Assembly (NCBI RefSeq): GCF_000006405.1
Contig: NW_003215766.1
Span: 401,351 to 465,350, forward strand
Reading direction: 5' to 3'
From: Perkinsus marinus ATCC 50983
Taxonomy: Eukaryota; Perkinsozoa; Perkinsida; Perkinsidae
DNA length: 64,000 nucleotides
How positions within the stretch are numbered: the first letter of the stretch is position 1; each line of letters opens with the position of its first letter. The notes beneath the pieces were generated by a model, which saw only the letters and a list, made by a program, of their open reading frames with translations, was not told the origin of the DNA and ran no database searches. Positions 58,403-64,000 of the stretch are shown in pieces. Both the position numbers and the translations under genes were made by a program.

Positions 58403-60145
58403 ATGTCCCTTGAGAGGGAATGCAGTTCTATTCGGGTTGCTTTGTATATAAAACTGGTCGTAGTCACTGTGTCAAGACCCTCCTCCTACACAGCACCGAT
58501 GGTGCATGTCCTTGGCACAGTGGAGAGTGCTAGTGGGATCCATCTAGACTGGCGCAAGCCCTTGCAAGGCGACAGCTCATAGTGCACTTGCTCTACCTAA
58601 TTGCAACTAGGCTTGGTTTAGCTAGCGAATGCACTGTGCGGGTAGTTGGCTTTTCAAACAACAATTTTGAGCATCCTGGACCTCCTATGCTGCAGGAATA
58701 CTCGAGGCCCCAATTGTAAAGCACTTATCATCTACAGAACGGTCCATAGGAGTGTTTGATGAGGGAAATGGTATTATAGTATCCCAACTCTGTTGTATGA
58801 TGTGTTCATCTCCTCCTTCCCATACCGACCAGCGAGTCTGCACTTCACCCTCTGATAGAGCAACGAGGTTGGAGGACATAGTGCAGAGGATGCCTGGCAC
58901 TCTGAGGGGAGTCGAGCCAGCTGCCGACTATGTGACGGGCCGACTAGTCCAGCTGAAGCCTTTGATTACCACCAGTAAGCAGGGGTCTATGAATAGCTGA
59001 AGCTCCTCGGTGGTGTCAGGCAGAATGCTATGGTCGGCAGCACACATCACTGAGGATATCTCTCCAGCTGAGGAGCTCTCGAGCTGTTGTTCATCGTCAT
59101 CATCGTCCTCCTGCTCCTCCTGCTCCTCGGAAGACAGTGATGACTCTTCGTACAACGGCCAACAGTCCAAGAGGTACCGTTTGTGGGATCCTCGACGAGA
59201 GTCTATGAGACTATCTAGTTATTAGGGACTCACTCGAGGGCGGTAAGGTCTCGTGTAGTACTTCCTCTTGTGAGGACCACGTTGTTAGTGTTAGCAGAGC
59301 CAGGAGGCCCCCACCGAAGTAATACACAAGTCAATCCTGGCTGTGGCTGAGTGTGGCTGGTATCGTCAGGCGTGTACGTGTGATAGAAGGTCTTCCTCCA
59401 TTTTCTCTCAAGGGCTACCGACTGAGACTGTCCCACCAGCGTCTCGGAGCGCTCGTCAATGGTCATGCCTTCAACCGATTTGACTCTACTTGTAGAATAT
59501 TCAGATCCCCGAAAAGTCACAGAGACTTTATCGTTTTACCAGTAGTACAACAGTGTTCCGTTTACTCCGTATACTCGGTATCGTAGGAGTTCCTCTCTGC
59601 ATCGGAGATAGCGCTTGTCGTCGGCGCTGCTACTCATGCTTCTGTTGAGAAGATAGAGGACCGTAAAGCTAACCTTGAGTACAAGCATATAGCCTATCGG
59701 GTCGAGGTCCAAATGAGGTACTCAGTTCTTGATGGTGGTTCCCATAAAGTAGTGCTTCCTCAGGCTATTGCAGCCCGGCCTGTACTTGAAGATTTTGGCG
59801 GCGAGTAAATACGCGTCTGATCAGCTCTGGGGTGTTTTGGATGAGTACGAGCACTCCTATCCAGAGATGGAGTACATAGTCTATGACACGAGCATAGGAG
59901 ACGGCACGATAGAAAAGCATGTGGACAACTACTCTCTGGTGACTCTTGTGTGCATGTTGTCTACTCCTGGCACTGACTTCACTGGTGGTCTCAACTGTTT
60001 CAAGTGTTCTAAGGAGGAAAGGTATGAAGTGCCACTGGGTAGAGGGGACATGGTCCTTTTCCGAGGGGAGAGGTTACAGCATTGGATCACGCCAGTTACC
60101 AAGGGCCGACGCTGTATCCTACAGAATGAGCTTTCTCGTATATGA
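58403..60145 (+). CDS. 2-oxoglutarate/Fe(II)-dependent oxygenase (prolyl-4-hydroxylase-like)
   Basis: The C-terminal exon (about 59776-60145) has the jelly-roll core: EKHVDNYSLVTLVCML with the HxD iron ligands, FTGGLNCF, RGDMVLFRGERLQHWITPVT with the distal His, and GRRCILQNELS with an Arg to hold 2-oxoglutarate. Upstream exons include ILEAPIVKHLSSTERSIGVF (from 58695), LEDIVQRMPGTLRGVEPAAD, and EIALVVGAATHASVEKIEDR (about 59600). A Ser/Cys/Asp-rich stretch (59080-59160) lies between. The start at 58403 (MSLERECSSIRVALYIKLV) is tentative. It should hydroxylate a protein or small molecule; target unknown. Confidence 0.65.
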
Positions 60146-60383
60146 TGCATGGTTCGCCCGGGTGTGGTATTGGCATTTTTATTAGAAGTTTCTGAAATTA
60201 GTTGTTGTCGTGTATGGGGTGCTGGGGGAACGGTAGGGCTTCGTTGTTAGCGTTGGAATATGAATTCGCCTCTCTCAGCTGGGTTCTAGAGCTTCCTCAC
60301 TAATTATAGGAGTTCACTTACAAATTCGGGTAGAAGTGCTCAAAAACCAATGAGAAATTCCCTACATTTCATATTGTCGGCAA

Positions 60384-60419
60384 CACATGTAGTTGACCAT
60401 GTGCACATTTTCGCACACT
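60384..60419 (-). repeat. Dispersed motif, copy 2
   Basis: Reverse strand reads TGTGCGAAAATGTGCAC then ATGGTCAACTACATGTG, nearly identical to 53840-53876. It lies downstream of the oxygenase gene, away from the FUSC array. Confidence 0.7.
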
Positions 60420-60613
60420 GTTTGTTGTAGGAGTTGGTTCATCAGACGCTCTCTCCTTAAATGAGGTATAAGGTCTTCCACAAGCTGGATGTCCTTGCCT
60501 ATGTAGAGAGCGTTCATGTCGGGTAGTCCACGGCCTCTATCACAGAGCGTTGAGTATGTGCCTAAAGGTACAACCCTGGTAGGGCTCGGACGGAGACGGC
60601 TAGACGGCTGATC

Positions 60614-61050
60614 ATGCATATGCAGAGTGACAAGATAAAGAGGAAGTTCCCTCAGCTGAAGGTAGTCATTCGAGGCCCTCTTCTGTGAATAGATGATGAT
60701 CAGACTTCGTATGAGCTTTATGGCTATGATACGCCAGCGAGGGCCCATTTCAAGATGCAAGATGGTATGGACTACGAGTTCCCTATCGAACAGTACACGT
60801 TAGATGAAGTCCAAGCAGAGATCCATAAGTCCCAGTTTAAATGTAGTTCACTCTGTGATGGTATGTGCTTTGCTACTTGTTTCATTGTAGCGATGTTGGC
60901 GCATATGAAGGTTCGAAGTTTGGAGCGGTTAGTTGATGAAGACTGAGAGCCTCTCTCTTAGTGTGTTCCTTGCATGTTTCCGAGGACCAGGATTGTTGTT
61001 TTATACAGGGTGATGGCCACTTTGTCGTTGCTGCAGAGTCTTGCCGCTAA
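60614..61050 (+). CDS. Small protein of unknown function
   Basis: Exon 1 60614-60661 (MHMQSDKIKRKFPQLK) joins in phase through a 42-nt GT-AG intron to exon 2 from 60704 (TSYELYGYDTPARAHFKMQD, then EFPIEQYTLDEVQAEIHKSQ). The end is unresolved: a donor at 60861 leads to a stop near 61013, while reading on without splicing gives a stop at 60944. No family recognised. The coding look of exon 2 is good. Confidence 0.4.
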
Positions 61051-62096
61051 TGAGTTTTCAAGATGTGCTACCGCCGTTAGTTCCCGCCGCCCCAGTCGTT
61101 ATTGAAGATCTTGCTACTGCTGTCAACAACATCACAGAGTATGCCGTATTAGGTGTATCCACGGAGAAGGAAGCTCATGGAGAACCCAACACGACTTCAC
61201 CACCTAACAACGATGAAGTTGTGAAGGGTGGCTCAGCTGAAAGTGTAGCCAGTGTGTTCGGGCAGTGGACTAATTGCCGTCGGTGCCACAAGCTTACTGT
61301 GGCTGGGGGAGGTACGACTTGCTGTGCTCGCGTCTAGCTAGAATTGTGTGCTTCCGTTGTGTTGTGGAGGAGCATGTGTTGTCTCCTTTTGTAGCCTTCT
61401 GCGCCTATTGTGGAATACCCAGTCCCAATGGAGTTAGAAGGAGGAGGAGAAGCTCGGCTTCACAGACGAGTCCCTCTGGTATTTCCGGGATCAGGCTTTT
61501 CTCACTTTAATTGATCCGGCTTAGGTCCTCTCAAGGCGTCTGGTTTGCGTCTTGTGATAACGACTGGTAGAGATGGCTCTAACCTGTTCATGAAACAGCG
61601 TGAGCCCGGTGTCGTGGTTTCAAGTTCATTGCCGACTGCGATGCTGCCTGAGGATCCAACGCCGCTCTGTCTGCCCCCAACCTTTGCCAGCTTGAAGGCC
61701 CACGACGGCGAAACTAGTGGGGGCCTCGGTCGTGCATGCGGCAGAGGTCATCGTGAAGAAGAGGAAGTGTCATTACGGGATGAACAGGATGGTGATAACG
61801 ATGATGATATCAGCGACGATGAGTGTCTCTCGGAGCTCTCGGACGAATCGGATTGTTCATCAGATAGCAGTGACTCGTCTTGCGAGTCTGACTGTTTTGA
61901 TGATGAAGATGATGATGACTTTGATGATGAGGATATCATTATAGAGCTGGGGGACACCACACATAACACTGGGGAGGAAGGTCCTAGGTTATTCACTTCT
62001 GTGGGTCATGGTGACTCTTGGGGTGACAGAGTGGGGGTTGCCTCCTTCCTTGGTGACGCGGTTGTATCAGCTGCTAGTTTAGGGCAGGTCATGTAG
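61050..62096 (+). CDS. Zinc-ribbon protein with basic patch and very acidic C-terminal region
   Basis: ATG at 61050 (MSFQDVLPPLVPAAPVVIED). CxxC pairs follow: NCRRCHKLT, then IVCFRCVVEEH and FCAYCGIPSPNG, a zinc-ribbon arrangement of three CxxC pairs. The join near 61312-61337 is not resolved. A run of five Arg (nuclear-signal-like) precedes a 46-nt intron (donor after CCCTCTG, acceptor CTTAG near 61524) that restores frame into SGLRLVITTGRDGSNLFMKQ. The C-terminal part is dominated by Asp, Glu and Ser (DDDISDDECLSELSDESDCS, FDDEDDDDFDDEDIIIELGD). Stop at 62094. Possible nuclear or chromatin-linked protein; no family named. Confidence 0.5.
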
Positions 62097-62337
62097 CTTG
62101 CTCTATGAGGATTCGTATCGTCTGTCTCTACTGCTATGCCTAATTGATAAGGATGAATAACGCCTTAGGGGTATGTAGTGGTATTATCCCTTTGCTACTT
62201 GTGTGTCTGTTGGTGATGATAGGAGTAAGCGTTGGTTACTAGGGTTATGTCGTTTACTTTGGACAAAGGTCCTGTACATAGCCTCATAATGTGAAGACAC
62301 TTGCTCGTAGTTTATTGTTGGGGCCGAGGCAGAACAT

Positions 62338-62844
62338 GTGATGCAAAGAATATTCTTTTTTCTGCTCGTGCTGAAACTGATTAGTAATAGGGAACTATAT
62401 AGGTTGTTTGCTATACCACACTTACTGTCCTTCTTCTTCTACTTATTATTCCTTTCGATTGTGATAGCCGCTGCCCGCGAGCAGAGATCATTATTCCTTA
62501 ATTGCTTCGTGGGAGTTTCTATTGATACTACCATTATCACTGTGTTGTCTATACGCTTTCGTCGAGAACGAGGCTTGCGCTTGTACATGACGCTAAGAGC
62601 GGAGAGCGAGTTCAGGTCATGGCTACTACTGACGGTGCTGCTACTGCTGCTATTGCTTTATGAGATTGCATTTATTCGTTGTAATATGGTTCGGTGTAGT
62701 GTTGGACTATATCTCAACTCTGATTTACTTGGCAGTAATGGCCAGCTATCTGTATCGCACTCTCGTGGCTATGTCTGCACTGTAGTAATCTCCCTCTTCT
62801 TCAAAGAGGTTGCTGTTGAGTTGCAAGTTATATGGGGCTATTAG
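62338..62844 (+). CDS. Hydrophobic multi-spanning open frame
   Basis: ATG at 62338 opens 168 codons rich in Leu, Phe and Ile: IFFFLLVLKLISN, LLSFFFYLLFLSIVIAAA and SWLLLTVLLLLLLLYEIAFI would form about four membrane segments. No homologue recognised and no splice support, so it may be a chance product of T-rich DNA. Confidence 0.3.
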   Translation: MMQRIFFFLLVLKLISNRELYRLFAIPHLLSFFFYLLFLSIVIAAAREQRSLFLNCFVGVSIDTTIITVLSIRFRRERGLRLYMTLRAESEFRSWLLLTVLLLLLLLYEIAFIRCNMVRCSVGLYLNSDLLGSNGQLSVSHSRGYVCTVVISLFFKEVAVELQVIWGY

Positions 62845-62875
62845 AGATTGTGGAGTAAACCGTTGGAGGCTTGCT

Positions 62876-63224
62876 ATGACCGCTCCATGGGGTGAGAGAG
62901 AGCTACCTGTGGAGCAAGAAGGCTCGAATGTGCTCGTGCAGTCTGCAAAGACTGGCGTATGGCAGTACCTGCGTAACTGGTGGGTCATGTGGTCGCTACA
63001 GGCGGGGGATCGATCTCGTGGAGAGACTCCAATCGGGATGCGTACTTTAGCACGGTGAGTAAGGAGTAGAAACATCTAAAAACCTCTGGTATTCTCTCCG
63101 CAGAGTTCCGAGTGAATTCCGAAAGCACATTGGGGAGATTAGTGATGCTGGAATAGAGAGGATGGCAGAGACGAGAGCAAAAACCAATAGGGCCGCTAGT
63201 TATATTCAGAAGCATTTCAGGTAG
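62876..63224 (+). CDS. Small two-exon protein, 99 residues
   Basis: Exon 1 62876-63054 from ATG (MTAPWGERELPVEQEGSNVL), exon 2 63104-63224, with a 49-nt GT-AG intron in phase 2 and TAG at 63222. It reads TGVWQYLRNWWVMWSLQAGD, then SEFRKHIGEISDAGIERMAE and ends ASYIQKHFR. A Trp-rich amphipathic segment in the middle could bind membrane. No family recognised. Confidence 0.5.
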
Positions 63225-63516
63225 TGTGTATGAGAACGCTTCCTGACGACTCTGTAGACACTGCCCTAGCAAACGCTCATTAGGAGAATTATGTTACATC
63301 ATTGCCGCGGCACAACTATGCCTCTTAGAGGGTTACCAAGAACTCAATTTCGCAGGTTACGTTTCTATCGATTCGATCGAGAACTGCTCATGGAACGGCT
63401 GGAATTGGAAAGGTGTTTCCACACGATCGGAGGAAGGTAGAATCAACTTGCAACGGGTGGTCACGGATTACGTCGAGAAACAACAAGAAATGTTCTCAAA
63501 TCATTAAATGTAAAAG
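63225..63516. other. Spacer before tRNA-Thr
   Basis: No gene seen. Confidence 0.5.
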
Positions 63517-63589
63517 AGCCTTCTGCCGGAGTTGAACCGACGACCTCCCGCTTACTAAGCGGGTGCTCTACCAACTAAGCTAAGAAGGC
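63517..63589 (-). tRNA. tRNA-Thr (anticodon AGT)
   Basis: Full cloverleaf on the minus strand: acceptor GCCTTCT/AGAAGGC, D arm GCTT/GAGC, anticodon stem CCCGC/GCGGG around TTAGTAA, T arm GTCGG TTCAACT CCGGC, discriminator T. A and B boxes are normal. A TTTT run follows within five bases of the 3' end, a usual Pol III terminator. No intron. Confidence 0.95.
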
Positions 63590-63781
63590 CGAAATATGTA
63601 TTTCATCCCGTGATGTGCACCGATTCTTCAGGTTCATCATCTTCATGTCGCTCTTTATCCTGGTTTTCATCTTCGCTTCGGCCGGACTACAGTTGGGGCC
63701 TCACAGGTTCATCCGGTTATCGATCCACGAGCACTTGAGTGAGAGTAGGACAACTACTGCATAATTAGAACTTGCTGACAG

Positions 63782-64000
63782 ATCCAGAGGAGCGAAGCGC
63801 TGCCAGCTCAGTGTCTCAAATCAGAGAATCTTTGACTCATCTATCTCGGTTGTTCCGCAAGTTCCAACCATTCGCCGCTATCCCCGCTGGGAAGGCACTG
63901 GGATATGGTTCGTCCGTCTTGGTTCCGACCGCTGGTGACGGCGTCACTATCCTCGCGACCTTTGATGAGAGGACGGAGATTCCAACCGTTGAGGCATCGA
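63782..64000 (+). CDS. Partial coding exon at the right edge
   Basis: After a CAG acceptor at 63779-63781 an open frame runs to the window end with helical then beta-like sequence: ERSAASSVSQIRESLTHLSR, LFRKFQPFAAIPAGKALGYG, SSVLVPTAGDGVTILATFDE. It has no stop and clearly continues. Family not recognised. The preceding exon was not found. Confidence 0.5.

Overview
The window is nuclear DNA of a unicellular eukaryote. Genes are cut by short GT-AG introns (about 40-280 nt where I could fix both ends), and there are eukaryotic ribosomal-protein genes, Pol III tRNA genes with A and B boxes, a PI3K-related kinase, a cyclin and an LTR retrotransposon. Intron style, gene mix and the repeated FUSC-type transporters suggest an alveolate, most likely Perkinsus. 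That assignment is inference from general resemblance, not from a search.

Layout. 1-767: secreted cyclophilin, minus, cut by the left edge. 2826-14643: a very large helical-repeat gene, plus, split at 3356-7985 by a Ty3/gypsy-type element with two 206-bp LTRs that read as identical, a 5-bp target duplication, and gag and pol in antisense to the host gene. 14746-17641: LicD/fukutin-type transferase and a mitotic-type cyclin, both plus. 19031-20532: OGG1 DNA glycosylase, minus. 21188-21935: a 31-bp minisatellite of about 24 units. 22963-25602: ChaC-like enzyme, coiled-coil protein and a small protein with a hydrophobic N-terminus, all minus. 25853 to at least 33611: an SMG1-type PIKK with kinase core and FATC end, minus. 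35099 to about 37100: a sphingomyelin-synthase/PAP2-like membrane protein, minus. 38498-42073: two small genes, then CTP synthase in 16 exons, plus. 42568: tRNA-Lys(CTT). 43208-45407: RPL5 and RPS7 head to head, sharing a 160-bp gap with a perfect 18-bp palindrome. 46027-46675: a small putatively myristoylated protein with a VCP-interacting motif. 47588-57000: three tandem paralogous two-module FUSC/ALMT-like membrane proteins plus the relic of a fourth, all minus. 58403-63224: a 2-oxoglutarate/Fe(II) oxygenase, an acidic zinc-ribbon protein and smaller genes, plus. 63517: tRNA-Thr(AGT). The right edge holds the start of another coding exon.

The genes do not form one pathway. The FUSC array is the only local gene family, and the RPL5/RPS7 pair is the clearest shared-promoter arrangement. 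Exon limits given to the base were checked by splice sites and frame. Limits marked approximate were not resolved.
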